A DNA stretch of 64,000 bases from Streptomyces sp. AC512_CC834 (GCF_019049325.1 NZ_JAGMUO010000130.1:160467-224466), one strand, 5' to 3'; positions 42,424 through 51,642 are shown, counted from the stretch's first letter. A program made the numbers and translations. The notes: generated from the sequence alone by a model not told the origin.

Positions 42424-43287
42424 TCACCGCACCGGGAACGCGATGTCGCACACCGGGTCCTCGGGGCCCGCGGCGTCCCAGTCGGCGAAGTACACCTCGC
42501 GACACGGCCCCGCCACCGTCAGACCCTGCCCGGCGATCCACTCCTCCACCGCCTCGAAGGCGGCCAGGAGCTGCGGATGGGCCACCTGGGCCTTGGTGAT
42601 CCGGGTGTAGGCCAGCCGCCCGGCCGGCTCCACCCGCACCCGCGTCTGCCGGGCCCGTCCGCCCTCCTCGCTCCACGCCCGCGCGGCCGCCTCGTCGGCG
42701 ACCGGCACGCACGACTCGGCCGGGCCGTCGCTCTCCACCGACACCTCGGAGTGGTAGACGACGAACGGCGCCGCCGTCACACCCCCGCATCCTCCGGCCG
42801 CCTCCTCAAGACGCCCCAGCGAGGCACCTATCCACGCCGGCAGCTCGGCCGGCGTCATGTGCCGGGTCTCGCTGAGCACCACCTGCCCTGGCACGTCCAC
42901 CGTCTCGACCACGAACTTTCCGTACACCTCGGAGCTCCTCCCCGAAAGCCGTCCACGGAGGTATTCGGCGAGCGTGCGCTGACCGGCCACCCGGGCCTCC
43001 ACTCCCGCCCAGTAGGCGTCGAGCAGCGCGGCGGCGGCTCCGGGCCCGTCCGCGTGGACCACCTCCGCGACCCGCGCGAGCGGCATGTCCAGTTGACGCA
43101 GCAGCGCCACGAGCCGGGCACGCTCGGTCTGACCGGCGCGGTAGTAGCGGTAGCCAGTGGTCTCGTCCACATGGGCGGGCGCCAGCAGGCCCATCCGGTC
43201 GTACAGCCTGAGTGCCTTGGCCGACAGCCGGGCCCGCGCGGCGAACGCACCGATGGTCAGCAACTCGCCGTCGCCCGCACCGTCCAC
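42424..43287 (-). CDS. MerR-family regulator with GyrI-like effector domain
   Basis: 287 residues from GTG 43287, seven nucleotides after ggagga. An N-terminal MerR winged helix (LTIGAFAARARLSAKALRLYDRMGLLAPAHVDETTGYRYYRAGQTERARLVALLRQLDMPLARVAEVV, about 9-75) is followed by a linker helix. A C-terminal GyrI/BmrR-like small-molecule-binding domain covers 125-287. MerR regulators of this type sense hydrophobic or cationic drugs and remodel the promoter spacer. The divergent or adjacent target is not obvious; glutathione peroxidase lies upstream on the same strand. Confidence 0.88.
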   Translation of the reverse strand: MDGAGDGELLTIGAFAARARLSAKALRLYDRMGLLAPAHVDETTGYRYYRAGQTERARLVALLRQLDMPLARVAEVVHADGPGAAAALLDAYWAGVEARVAGQRTLAEYLRGRLSGRSSEVYGKFVVETVDVPGQVVLSETRHMTPAELPAWIGASLGRLEEAAGGCGGVTAAPFVVYHSEVSVESDGPAESCVPVADEAAARAWSEEGGRARQTRVRVEPAGRLAYTRITKAQVAHPQLLAAFEAVEEWIAGQGLTVAGPCREVYFADWDAAGPEDPVCDIAFPVR

Positions 43288-43397
43288 GTCGTCGTCCTCC
43301 GTCACCGGGTGGCTGGTCCGCCCGGCGACGACGACACTCGGGTCTGCCCCAGGGGCAAGGTCAAGCGTTCCGCCCGGACTCGCTCGGACCCGCGTGG

Positions 43398-43928
43398 TCA
43401 ACCCGCCAGCCGTGCCTCGACCGCCGCCACGACCTCCGCCGCCTCCGGCTCGGTCTGCGGCGAGAACCGGGCGGCGACCTTGCCGTCCCGCCCGATCAGG
43501 AACTTCTCGAAGTTCCAGCGGATGTCCCCGCTGTGGCCCTCGGCGTCGGCGAATCCGGTCAGCCGGTCGTACAGCGGATGCCGGCCCTCCCCGTTGACCT
43601 CCACCTTCTCGGTCATCGGGAAGGTGACGCCGTACGTCGCCGAGCAGAACTCGGCGATCTCGTCGGCGCTGCCCGGCTCCTGGCCCATGAACTGGTTGCA
43701 CGGCACGCCGAGCACGGTGAGGCCCTGCTCCGCGTAGCGCTCGTGCAGCCGCTCCAGGCCGGAGTACTGCGGGGTCAGCCCGCACTTGGAGGCCACGTTG
43801 ACCACCAGCACGACCCGGCCCGCGTACTGGGAGAGGTCCGCGGTCCCGCCCTGGAGGGCACCGATCCCGACGTCGAGGGGGAGGCTGTCGTCGTTGCCGT
43901 TGCTTCGCGCGTTCTGTGAGGTCGTCAT
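43398..43928 (-). CDS. Glutathione peroxidase family (thioredoxin-dependent peroxidase)
   Basis: 176 residues. Catalytic set: NVASKCGLT (peroxidatic Cys49), VPCNQFMGQEPG (Gln83) and DIRWNFEKFLI (Trp138, Asn139). Selenocysteine is replaced by Cys as in nearly all bacterial members. Streptomyces lack glutathione, so reduction probably comes from thioredoxin or mycothiol-linked thiols, with Cys95 (FCSATYG) as the likely resolving Cys. Detoxifies H2O2 and organic hydroperoxides in the cytosol. Confidence 0.93.
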   Translation of the reverse strand: MTTSQNARSNGNDDSLPLDVGIGALQGGTADLSQYAGRVVLVVNVASKCGLTPQYSGLERLHERYAEQGLTVLGVPCNQFMGQEPGSADEIAEFCSATYGVTFPMTEKVEVNGEGRHPLYDRLTGFADAEGHSGDIRWNFEKFLIGRDGKVAARFSPQTEPEAAEVVAAVEARLAG

Positions 43929-43959
43929 GGAACGGATGCTAGTCCGGGGCCGGGACGCG

Positions 43960-44949
43960 TCACGTCCACCCCTCGCCCGCCTCGCCCGCCCCGCCCGCCT
44001 CGACGAGCACCTCCCCGGCGGCCGTCCGCGAGTACAGCACCGACCGGCCCGCCCGCCGCCGCTCCACCAGACCCGCGTCCAGCAGCACCCGCAGATGCCG
44101 GCCCACAGAGCCGAGGGTCTGCCCGGTCACGCCGACCAACTGGCTGGTGCTCATCGGGGAGCCGAGCAGCATCAGCACCCCCGCCCGCGCCGGACCGAGC
44201 AGCGCGCCAAGGGCCGCGGGCACGGCACGGGCACCGTCGTCCGCGAGCGCACCCGTGCACGGGTAGACCACCGCGTACCGCTCGGGCTCCTCCCACGCCA
44301 CCCAGCCGTGCCGCTGGGCGGTGATCGGTACCAGGATCAGCTCGGCGCCGGACAGATCGCGGGGCGGGTACGGGTTCAGGTTGATCTGCAGCCGGCTGTC
44401 GCCCAGCCAGCGGGTGCCCGGCCGCAGCGTGTCCAGCACGGCCGCCCAGCCTCCTCGGCTCACCTGCGCGATCCGCGCGACGACATCCGCCTCCAGGACC
44501 CGGCGGCGCCGGTCCCAGTCCGGCCGTACCGCCTCCGTCCAGACGTCCTCCAGGAGCGCGGCGGCCCGCTCGGGCAGGTCGTCGCGGTCCAGGGCGGCGG
44601 GGAGCGTGCCCCCGAGCGAGACGGCCAGGTCCGCGCGGGCCTCGTCGGGGCGGGCCGCCCGGATCCGCGCGACGCCCTCCTCGAAGCTCTCGCCCTCGTA
44701 CGGGGTGGGGGTGAGGAAGTCGGCGTTCCACTCCCGGCCGAGACCCGAGCCGACGAGCAGCGCGGCCACCGGGTCGGCCGCCATGCGGCGCAGATGGGCG
44801 GGCCGGTGGGTGTCGAGCCAGGCCCGTTCGCCGGGGTGGCCGGCCACACCGGCGTGCAGCATCTTCAGGCAGGCGAGGGTCTCGTCGAGCGGCGAGACGA
44901 CGAAACGGCTGCGGGCGAGCGTGTCGGTGTCGATCTCCCACCAGCCCAT
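43960..44949 (-). CDS. ArsR-type winged-helix transcriptional regulator (DUF5937-like)
   Basis: 329 residues from ATG 44949 after gggagggg. The winged-helix DNA-binding domain sits at the C-terminus (LLGPARAGVLMLLGSPMSTSQLVGVTGQTLGSVGRHLRVLLDAGLVERRRAGRSVLYSRTAAGEVL, about 250-315), preceded by a 240-residue N-terminal domain seen in DUF5937 proteins. It is divergent from an MFS transporter, with a perfect palindrome in the 91-bp gap (44984-45001) as candidate operator. It most likely represses the transporter until a drug-like ligand binds. Confidence 0.85.
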   Translation of the reverse strand: MGWWEIDTDTLARSRFVVSPLDETLACLKMLHAGVAGHPGERAWLDTHRPAHLRRMAADPVAALLVGSGLGREWNADFLTPTPYEGESFEEGVARIRAARPDEARADLAVSLGGTLPAALDRDDLPERAAALLEDVWTEAVRPDWDRRRRVLEADVVARIAQVSRGGWAAVLDTLRPGTRWLGDSRLQINLNPYPPRDLSGAELILVPITAQRHGWVAWEEPERYAVVYPCTGALADDGARAVPAALGALLGPARAGVLMLLGSPMSTSQLVGVTGQTLGSVGRHLRVLLDAGLVERRRAGRSVLYSRTAAGEVLVEAGGAGEAGEGWT

Positions 44950-44983
44950 GCGGCCCCTCCCCTCCCTTCTCCCTTCTTTGGTC

Positions 44984-45001
44984 TTTCGCGTCCACGCGAA
45001 A
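44984..45001. promoter_or_regulatory. Palindromic operator between ArsR and MFS genes
   Basis: tttcgcgtccacgcgaaa, 7-bp perfect arms with a 4-bp centre, in the middle of the divergent promoter region. Confidence 0.65.
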
Positions 45002-45040
45002 CATTAACGGCCTCTCTCGCGATCACCCCACACTCCCCGC

Positions 45041-46267
45041 ATGCCAGACACGAGCCGCAAGAGCTACGCGGACCTCTTCCGCACCCCCGAGTTCAGCCCC
45101 CTCTTCCTCTCCTCCTCGGCCAACATCGCCGCCCAGACGGTGAGCGGCCTTGCGCTCGGCACGCTGGTGTTCCGGGCGACGAACTCGCCGCTGCTGTCCG
45201 CGGTCAGCATGTTCGGGCCGGCGCTGGCCCAGGTGCTGGGGGCCACGCTCTTCCTCTCCGGGGCCGACCGGCTGGCCCCGCGCGCGACGCTGGCGGGTCT
45301 CTCGCTCTCCTTCGCCGTCGCCACCGCGGCCCTCGCGCTGCCCGGCCTGCCGGTCTGGGGGATGCTCGCCATCGTCCTCGTCGAGGGCCTGATCGCCTCC
45401 CTCGGCGGCGGTGTCCGCTGGGGCCTGCTGACCGAGATCCTCGCCAAGGACGGATACCTGTCGGGGCGTTCGCTCTTCAACATGATGAGCGGCATCATGC
45501 AGATCGCCGGATACGCGGCCGGCGGCGTCCTGGTGACCCTGCTGTCGCCGCGCCTGTGCCTGCTGCTCGCGGCCGCTCTGTACGGCGTGGCGGCCGGCCT
45601 CGCCCTCCGGCTGACCCGCCGCCCGCCGCGCACCGCGGGCCGCCCCTCCGTGAAAGCCACCTGGCGCGCCAACGCCCGGCTGTGGTCCGCCCGTCCGCGC
45701 CGCCACGTGTACTTGGCCCTGTGGATCCCCAACGGCCTCGTCGTCGGCTGCGAGTCCCTGTACGTCTCCTATGACCCCCGCGCCGCGGGCACGCTGTTCG
45801 CCTGCGCCGCGCTCGGCATGCTGGCCGGGGACGTGACGATCGGGCGGCTGCTGCCGGCCCGGCTGCGCCCGCGTCTCGGCATCCCGCTGCTGGTGCTGCT
45901 GGCCGCGCCGTACCTCGTCCTCTTCCTGCGTCCGCCGCTGCCGGTGACGGCCGTCCTGGTCGCGTTGGCCGCCGTGGGCTTCGGCTCGAGCCTGGTGCAG
46001 CAGGAGCGCCTGGTCGGCCTGACCCCCGACGAACTCTCCGGGCACGCCCTCGGCCTGCACTCCGCCGGGATGCTCACCATGCAGGGCGTCGCCGCGACCC
46101 TGGCCGGAACGGTGGCCCAGTTCAGTTCCCCGGCGACGGCCATGACCGTGATGGCCCTCGCCTCGCTCGCGGTGACGCTCACGCTGACGGTGGCGAGCCG
46201 ACGGGACGCGACCGACGGCGGACTGCTGCCGACGCGGGCGGCGCGGGCGGCGGTACGGTCCGCGTGA
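45041..46267 (+). CDS. MFS transporter
   Basis: 408 residues with 12 hydrophobic segments (FLSSSANIAAQTVSGLALGTLVFRATNSPLLSAVSMFGPALAQVLGATLF at the start). The first loop lacks a textbook GxLxDRxGRR motif. An STVL-type drug exporter is likely, given the divergent ArsR-like regulator. The C-terminal 25 residues are charged. The substrate is unknown. Confidence 0.85.
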   Translation: MPDTSRKSYADLFRTPEFSPLFLSSSANIAAQTVSGLALGTLVFRATNSPLLSAVSMFGPALAQVLGATLFLSGADRLAPRATLAGLSLSFAVATAALALPGLPVWGMLAIVLVEGLIASLGGGVRWGLLTEILAKDGYLSGRSLFNMMSGIMQIAGYAAGGVLVTLLSPRLCLLLAAALYGVAAGLALRLTRRPPRTAGRPSVKATWRANARLWSARPRRHVYLALWIPNGLVVGCESLYVSYDPRAAGTLFACAALGMLAGDVTIGRLLPARLRPRLGIPLLVLLAAPYLVLFLRPPLPVTAVLVALAAVGFGSSLVQQERLVGLTPDELSGHALGLHSAGMLTMQGVAATLAGTVAQFSSPATAMTVMALASLAVTLTLTVASRRDATDGGLLPTRAARAAVRSA

Positions 46268-46433
46268 GGCGACGTGACGTGCCGGTCTGCCCGGTGCGAC
46301 TCGGCCTCGATTGGGTTAAGGAGCGCCGGGGAACTCCTGCGCGCTCCGGCCCGTGCATAGTCTAAGAGACTGGGGAGGGACGCCTGGGGACAGGGAGAGG
46401 GCGGCTCTTGAGCGCTGCGACACCGGAGTAGTC

Positions 46434-47534
46434 ATGACCGTGAAGAAGGAGCCGGCCGGTTCCGCGGTGCTTTCCTGGATGCCCGCCGCGGCCATGGCCG
46501 TCGTCGCCGTCGTGGACGTCACGGCCGGACCGGGCGTGGGGCTGCTGCCGCTGGTGTCGCTGGGACCGGCGTTCGCCGGGCTGGTCGGCGGCTGGCGGCG
46601 TACGGCGGTGATCGGACTGGTCGCGCTGCTGCTCTGCGTCGGCCTCGGGATGTACAACGGCCTCTTCGACCGGCCCCGCGGCTACACCGCCATGGTGTCG
46701 GTGGCCGGTGTGACCGGCGTCGGCATCGCGGCGGCCGTGACGCGCTCGCGCCGCGAGGCGGAGCTGGCCAGCGTGCGCTCGATCGCGGAGGCGGCGCAGC
46801 GGGTCCTGCTGCGCCCGGTGCCGCTGACCGCGGGCCCGCTGCACGCCGCCGTCTCGTACACCTCGGCGCTCGCCGAGGCCCGGATCGGCGGCGACTTGTA
46901 CGAGGTGGTGGCCTCGCCGCACGGCGTCCGGGTGATCGTGGGCGACGTACAGGGCAAGGGGCTGGCGGCGGTGGAGACCGCGGCCCGGGTCCTCGGCGCG
47001 TTCCGGGAGGCGGCGTACGACGAGAAGGACCTCGTCAAGCTCGGTGAGCGGCTCGAGCGCAGCGTCGCCCGGGAGCTGGAGGACGAGAAGTTCGTGACCG
47101 CGATCCTCGCCGAGATCGGCCACGACCATCAGGTCGTCCTCCTCAACTACGGCCACCCGGCGCCGATGCTCGTCCACGGCGACGGCACCGCCGACTTCCC
47201 CGAACCGCCCGCGTACGCCCTCCCGCTGGGCCTGGCGGCGCACGGCGGCCCCGGCCCGACCCCGTTCCCGGTGCCCTTCCGCCCCGGTGACCAACTGCTC
47301 CTCTACACCGACGGCGTCACGGAGGCCCGGGACGAGCGGGGCGGCTTCTATCCGTTGCCCGACCGCGCCCACCTCCTGAAGGATCCCGATGTCCACCGAG
47401 CGCTGGACGCCCTGCGAGAGGACCTCGTACGGCACGCGGCGGGACCCCACCACGACGACGCGGCGATGCTGCTGCTGCGGTACCAGGGCGAGGGCCAGGG
47501 CCAGGACGGCGGGGGAGTGACCGGCCCGGCGTGA
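46434..47534 (+). CDS. SpoIIE/RsbU-type PP2C serine phosphatase, membrane anchored
   Basis: 366 residues from ATG 46434, six nucleotides after ccggag. Four hydrophobic segments fill 10-105. A PP2C-SpoIIE domain follows (about 140-360): ARIGGDLYEVVASPHGVRVIVGDVQGKGLAAVETAARVLGAFREAAYD, LNYGHPAPMLV, LLLYTDGVTEARDERGGFYPL and HHDDAAMLLLRY, with the metal-binding aspartates GDLYE, GDVQGKG, TDGVTE and HDDAA all present. Such phosphatases dephosphorylate anti-sigma antagonists and switch on alternative sigma factors. No cognate anti-sigma gene is next to it, so it acts in trans. Confidence 0.9.
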   Translation: MTVKKEPAGSAVLSWMPAAAMAVVAVVDVTAGPGVGLLPLVSLGPAFAGLVGGWRRTAVIGLVALLLCVGLGMYNGLFDRPRGYTAMVSVAGVTGVGIAAAVTRSRREAELASVRSIAEAAQRVLLRPVPLTAGPLHAAVSYTSALAEARIGGDLYEVVASPHGVRVIVGDVQGKGLAAVETAARVLGAFREAAYDEKDLVKLGERLERSVARELEDEKFVTAILAEIGHDHQVVLLNYGHPAPMLVHGDGTADFPEPPAYALPLGLAAHGGPGPTPFPVPFRPGDQLLLYTDGVTEARDERGGFYPLPDRAHLLKDPDVHRALDALREDLVRHAAGPHHDDAAMLLLRYQGEGQGQDGGGVTGPA

Positions 47535-47554
47535 GCACTCGCCGGGCCCGGCGC

Positions 47555-48373
47555 TCAGGCGTGGCGCGCGCCGGCGGACGCCATGCCGAGCCAGGTGTGC
47601 GGATTGCCCTCCCAGCACCAGCCGAGCTTCGGGGCCCTCTTGCTGATCCAGATCGCCGGGACCCGGCGGTCACCGCACCGTGAACCGCCCAGCGAGAAGC
47701 ACTTGTTCTTGACCAGGATCTCCGGGACGTGGGTCATCAGCGCGATGCCCTCCTCGATGGTGAGCAGGGTGCGGCCCCGTTGGCCGAGGGCGGCCATCGC
47801 GTCGCCCGGCACGGCCCCGCAGAACTCCTCCCCGCGCTCGACGTCGAACAGCAGGTGGATGCCGTACCGGCCGGGCGGCTCGGCCGCCTCGGTGGCGACG
47901 AACCGTTCCAGGGAGCCCGGTTCGAAGGTGCGGTCGACGAACCCGGGCAGCCGGCCGCCGTGCAGCGTGGTCAGCGGCATGGTCGCTTCGACCGGGGCGA
48001 GTTCACGGCCGACGACCAGCACGAAGGGCACCCGGCCGGTGACGGCGGGCTCGTACGGCGGCTCCGCCGACCCGGGCGTGCCGCCCGTGCGGGCCACGGC
48101 CTCGGCGCGCAGCGGCGCCACCGCCTCGGCGAACCGCCGCGGGGTGCTGCCGGACAGCGCCGGGTATCCGAGCGCGACGAGCGTGCGGACCTGCCGGTCG
48201 AACTCGGCGGCGGCGTCGAAGACGGGGGCGTCGAAGGCGGGGGAGTGCGTCGGGTCGGTCAAGCGGGTTCCTTCCGTGGATGCTTCGGCGGTGCGGCCGG
48301 TGCCGGTCAGGAGCGCCGTGGTCGCGGTCATGGCGGTCATGGCGGTCATGGCGCCAGCGGTCATGGCGGTCAT
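47555..48373 (-). CDS. DUF5701 family protein
   Basis: 272 residues. The start ATG overlaps the stop of the lyase gene (ATGA), so it is translationally coupled to it. The N-terminus is a Met/Thr/Ala run (MTAMTAGAMTAMTAMTATT) that comes from an atgac-type DNA repeat and may be a weak export or unstructured tail. The folded part (65-272) has no known catalytic motif; LLFDVERGEEFCGAVPGDAM and the Cys-containing NKCFSLGGSRCGDRRVPAIWI block are conserved-looking. Function unknown; context links it to streptogramin-like lyase activity or the same regulator. Confidence 0.8.
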   Translation of the reverse strand: MTAMTAGAMTAMTAMTATTALLTGTGRTAEASTEGTRLTDPTHSPAFDAPVFDAAAEFDRQVRTLVALGYPALSGSTPRRFAEAVAPLRAEAVARTGGTPGSAEPPYEPAVTGRVPFVLVVGRELAPVEATMPLTTLHGGRLPGFVDRTFEPGSLERFVATEAAEPPGRYGIHLLFDVERGEEFCGAVPGDAMAALGQRGRTLLTIEEGIALMTHVPEILVKNKCFSLGGSRCGDRRVPAIWISKRAPKLGWCWEGNPHTWLGMASAGARHA

Positions 48374-49260
48374 GGCTGGACCTCGATTCTGGCCAGGGAG
48401 CCGGTTTCCAGGGCGCACCACAGGGCGCCGTCGTGCTCGGCGATGCCGTGCGGTTCGCTGTCGGTGCGGGAGAGCGCGTACGAGGTGACGTGGCCGTCGA
48501 CGGTGATCCGGCCGACCCGGCCACTGCCCCACTCGGTGAACCACAGCGCGCCGTCGGGCCCCGCCGTCACCGCGTGCGGTCTGGCCGCGGGATCGGACAG
48601 CGGGTACTCGGTGATGGCGCCGTCGACGGTGATCCGGCCGATCCGCCCGGCCCCGATCTCGGTGAACCACAGCGCGCCGTCGGGCCCCGCCGTGATGCCC
48701 ACCGGCGCGGCGCCCTCGGTGGGCAGGGGGTACGCGGTGCCGTGGCCGTCGGTGGTGAGCCGCCCGACGGCGTTGTGCTGGTTGAGGGTGCACCACAGGG
48801 CGCCGTCCGGCCCGGTGGTGATGGCGGACGGGAAGGCACCGGGCGCCGGGTACTCGGTGACGCGGCCGTCCACGGTGACGCGGCCGACGCGGTCGACCGA
48901 GGAGAGCGTGAACCACATGGCCCCGTCCGGCCCGGCGGTGATCCCGAACGGCCCGCCCTCGGGGGTGAGAGGCGCGAAGGAGGAGTAGTCGCCGTCGGCG
49001 GTGATCCGGCCGATGCGGTGCGCGCGGTACTCGGTGAACCACAGGGCGCCGTCCGGGCCCCGCGCGATCACGGTCGGGCCGTCCCCGACCGGGTGGACGG
49101 TGACCCGCCCGTCGCCCGGGTCCCTGCGGGCGACGGCGTCCCGGTGGACGAGCGTGAACCACAGGGCGCCGTCCGGACCCTCGGCGAGGGCGTAGGGACC
49201 GGCCTCGGCGTCGCTCACGGTGAACTCCCGGACAGGCCCGGCATCGATAAATTCATTCAT
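48370..49260 (-). CDS. vgb: Virginiamycin B lyase (Vgb) family streptogramin lyase
   Basis: 296 residues forming a seven-bladed beta-propeller with the recurring GPDGALWFTE/GRITVDG repeat. In S. aureus Vgb, His270 and Glu284 are the catalytic pair. At equivalent places this protein has PHGI with His271 and LETGS with Glu285, so it can be catalytically complete. Vgb linearises group-B streptogramins by elimination rather than hydrolysis. Environmental members may act on other cyclic depsipeptides. It is divergent from a TetR regulator, and the first gene of a two-gene operon with DUF5701. Confidence 0.88.
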   Translation of the reverse strand: MNEFIDAGPVREFTVSDAEAGPYALAEGPDGALWFTLVHRDAVARRDPGDGRVTVHPVGDGPTVIARGPDGALWFTEYRAHRIGRITADGDYSSFAPLTPEGGPFGITAGPDGAMWFTLSSVDRVGRVTVDGRVTEYPAPGAFPSAITTGPDGALWCTLNQHNAVGRLTTDGHGTAYPLPTEGAAPVGITAGPDGALWFTEIGAGRIGRITVDGAITEYPLSDPAARPHAVTAGPDGALWFTEWGSGRVGRITVDGHVTSYALSRTDSEPHGIAEHDGALWCALETGSLARIEVQP

Positions 49261-49262
49261 TG

Positions 49263-49273
49263 AAGGTAACCTT
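49263..49273. promoter_or_regulatory. Palindrome in the Vgb/TetR intergenic region
   Basis: aaggtaacctt lies within 7 bp of the lyase start. The same gap is unusually AT-rich (taaaaatact at about 49301), consistent with a strong divergent promoter. The related half-site aggtaa recurs at 49315, next to the TetR start, so repression of both genes from two sites is plausible. Confidence 0.45.
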
Positions 49274-49330
49274 ACGTTCGACGTATCATGACTGTCAACA
49301 TAAAAATACTACCGAGGTAAGATTCCCTCC

Positions 49331-49975
49331 ATGGAACCGAACACACCGGCTGCACTGGGCCTGCGCGAGACCAAGAAGCGCGAGACGCGGCAGTTGATCT
49401 CCGACCACGCGACCAGGCTCTTCATCGAGCGCGGCTTCGAGCACACGACGATCGCCGAGATCGCCGACGCCGCCCGCGTCGCCAAGAAGACGGTGACGAA
49501 CTACTTCCCGCGCAAGGAGGACCTGGCCCTCGACCACCAGGACGAGTTCGCCGCCGCCCTGGCCGCCACCGTGACCGCGCGCGAACCCGGCGAGACCCCT
49601 TTGACGGCCCTGCGCCGTGCCTTCCTGGCGGCCGTGACGGCCCAGGACCCCGTCGCGGGCTTCGCGGGCGAGGCCTTCACCCGCATGATCGCCGACAGCC
49701 CCACCCTCACCTCGTGCCTGCGGAGTCTGCACGACCGGCGGGAGGAGGCGCTGACCGAGGCCCTGGCCGACACGACGGCCGCCTCGCCCGACGACATCAC
49801 GCCGCGCACCGCCGCGGCCCTGCTGTGCGGGGTCCACCGCGTCCTGTTCACCCGCATCCAGGAGCTGACCCTGGCGGGCCGCACCAACCCCGAGATCGCG
49901 GAGGTCCTGACCCGGGAGGCCCCTCGGGCGTTCGACCTGCTGACACCGGCCCTCGCGGAGTACGGGCGCGCGTAG
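49331..49975 (+). CDS. TetR-family transcriptional regulator
   Basis: 214 residues: KRETRQLISDHATRLFIERGFEHTTIAEIADAARVAKKTVTNYFPRKEDLALDH is the DNA-binding helix-turn-helix (about 17-66). The rest is the ligand domain with the all-helical C-terminal VHRVLFTRIQELTLAG. Divergent from the Vgb operon, and followed 74 bp later by an efflux pump gene, so it probably controls both arms of an antibiotic defence module. Confidence 0.9.
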   Translation: MEPNTPAALGLRETKKRETRQLISDHATRLFIERGFEHTTIAEIADAARVAKKTVTNYFPRKEDLALDHQDEFAAALAATVTAREPGETPLTALRRAFLAAVTAQDPVAGFAGEAFTRMIADSPTLTSCLRSLHDRREEALTEALADTTAASPDDITPRTAAALLCGVHRVLFTRIQELTLAGRTNPEIAEVLTREAPRAFDLLTPALAEYGRA

Positions 49976-50049
49976 TTGCCGTCGTCGGGCGGGGCGCCCC
50001 GGGCTCGGGTCCGGATGCGCGGTCACCGGCGCGAGCGCAGACTGACCGG

Positions 50050-51642
50050 GTGAGCGAAACGCACACGAATCGCGACAAGAGCACACCCGGCGCCGGCGCC
50101 GGCGCCGGCCACGGTCACGCCACCTCCCAGTCGTTGGCGCTCGCCGCCATGATGTTCGCGGTGGCGATGACGTTCATCGACCAGACGATCGTCTCGATCG
50201 CGGCCCCCGACATCGTCTCCGAACTCGGCCTCTCCGCCACGGGCATGCAGTGGGTGATCAACGCCTACCTGCTGGCCCTGGCCGCGTTCTTCGCCCTCGG
50301 CGGCCGCCTCGCAGACCTGTGGGGCCCACGCCGGATCGTGGTGGCGGGCACCCTGATCTTCGTCGTCTCCTCGGTGCTCTGCGGCTGCGTACCCTCCGAG
50401 GACTACGCGCTGACCTGGCTCATCGTCTTCCGCGCCACCCAGGGCCTGGGCGCCGCGCTGCTCTTCCCGGCCGCGCTCGCCGTGGTCGTCGCGGTGTTCC
50501 CCCTCGAGCGCAGGGGGCGCGCGCTGGCCCTCTTCTTCGGCCTCACCGGCGCCCTCACCGCCGTAGGACCCCTGCTCGGCGGCTGGCTCATCGCCTGGAC
50601 CTGGCGGGCGATCTTCTGGGTCAACGTCCCCGTCGCGATCGTCGCGTTGGTCCTCACCGTGCTGGCCGGCATCTCCGACCGCCGGCGCGAGGAGTCGCTG
50701 GACGTGAAGGGCGCCCTGCTGATCGTCGTCGGCATGGGCCTGAGCGTGCTCGGCTTCCAGCAGGCGGCCGCCTGGGGCTGGGACAGCGCGGCGACCTGGG
50801 CCTGCATCGCGGGCGGCCTGGCCGTGCTCTACGTCTTCTGCCGATACGAACTGCGCACCCACCACCCGCTGGTCAACCTCGCGGTCTTCCGCGACCGCGC
50901 CTTCACGGTGGACGTGCTGGTGCTCTTCTTCGCCATGCTGGCGTTCGTCCCGCTCTTCTTCTTCGCCTCGGTCTACGCCCAGGTCTCACTCAGCGCCTCA
51001 CCCAACCAGGCCGCCCTGTACCTGCTGTACTTCTTCGCCGGGTTCGCCATCGCCTCCCAGTGGGGCGGCCGCATCCTCGACAAGCGGGGCGCCCGGCCGG
51101 CGATGCGGATCGGCTGCGCCCTCGGCGCCGTCGGCTTCGCCCTGTGGGCCGGCAAGCTGACCGACCTGTCCATGCACGACCAGTGGCCCTACGCCGCACT
51201 CGCCGGCGCGGGCATCGGCTTCGTCCTCGCCCCCGCGTCGACGGACGCCGTCAACCGCTCGATCAACTCCTCCTACGGCGAGGTCACCGGCATCACCCAG
51301 ACCGTCCGCAACTACGCGGCGAGCGTCGGACTTGCCCTCTACGGCACCATGCTGACGCACACCATGACCGACCGGGTCGCGGAGACCCTCCGCGCACGCG
51401 GAGTGCCGCCGGACGCCGAGCACTCCCTGGCCCGCGACGTGACGGAGTCGATCACGGGCAACGCGGACGCCCGGACCCCCACCGGCGACGGCCCGGCCGA
51501 GACGGCCATGCGGGACGCGATGCCCGCCATCCGCCTCGACTTCGCCGAGGCCAACCAGTGGGTCTTCTACGGCATGGCCATCGCCCTCGCCGTCGGCTAC
51601 TTCTGCGCCCTGCGACACCCCGGGGGCCGGGCGGGCTCGTGA
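50050..51642 (+). CDS. DHA2-family MFS drug efflux transporter (14 TM)
   Basis: 530 residues from GTG 50050. The N-terminal 25 residues include a GAGAGAG run. A 14-helix drug:proton antiporter layout is seen: TFIDQTIVSIAAPDIVSELGLSATGMQWVINAYLLALAAFFALGGRLADLWGPRRIVVAGTLIFVV (motifs D1 and A: GGRLADLWGPRR), and motif C GALTAVGPLLGGWLI. Family members export quaternary ammonium compounds, macrolides, tetracenomycin or peptides. It sits directly after the TetR gene and opposite the streptogramin lyase. Confidence 0.9.
   Translation: MSETHTNRDKSTPGAGAGAGHGHATSQSLALAAMMFAVAMTFIDQTIVSIAAPDIVSELGLSATGMQWVINAYLLALAAFFALGGRLADLWGPRRIVVAGTLIFVVSSVLCGCVPSEDYALTWLIVFRATQGLGAALLFPAALAVVVAVFPLERRGRALALFFGLTGALTAVGPLLGGWLIAWTWRAIFWVNVPVAIVALVLTVLAGISDRRREESLDVKGALLIVVGMGLSVLGFQQAAAWGWDSAATWACIAGGLAVLYVFCRYELRTHHPLVNLAVFRDRAFTVDVLVLFFAMLAFVPLFFFASVYAQVSLSASPNQAALYLLYFFAGFAIASQWGGRILDKRGARPAMRIGCALGAVGFALWAGKLTDLSMHDQWPYAALAGAGIGFVLAPASTDAVNRSINSSYGEVTGITQTVRNYAASVGLALYGTMLTHTMTDRVAETLRARGVPPDAEHSLARDVTESITGNADARTPTGDGPAETAMRDAMPAIRLDFAEANQWVFYGMAIALAVGYFCALRHPGGRAGS

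Noticed and set aside
46310..46433. Possible alternative-sigma promoter before the PP2C phosphatase gene
   Set aside because: ggttaagg and catagtct are present, but the spacing does not fit a known Streptomyces sigma consensus.
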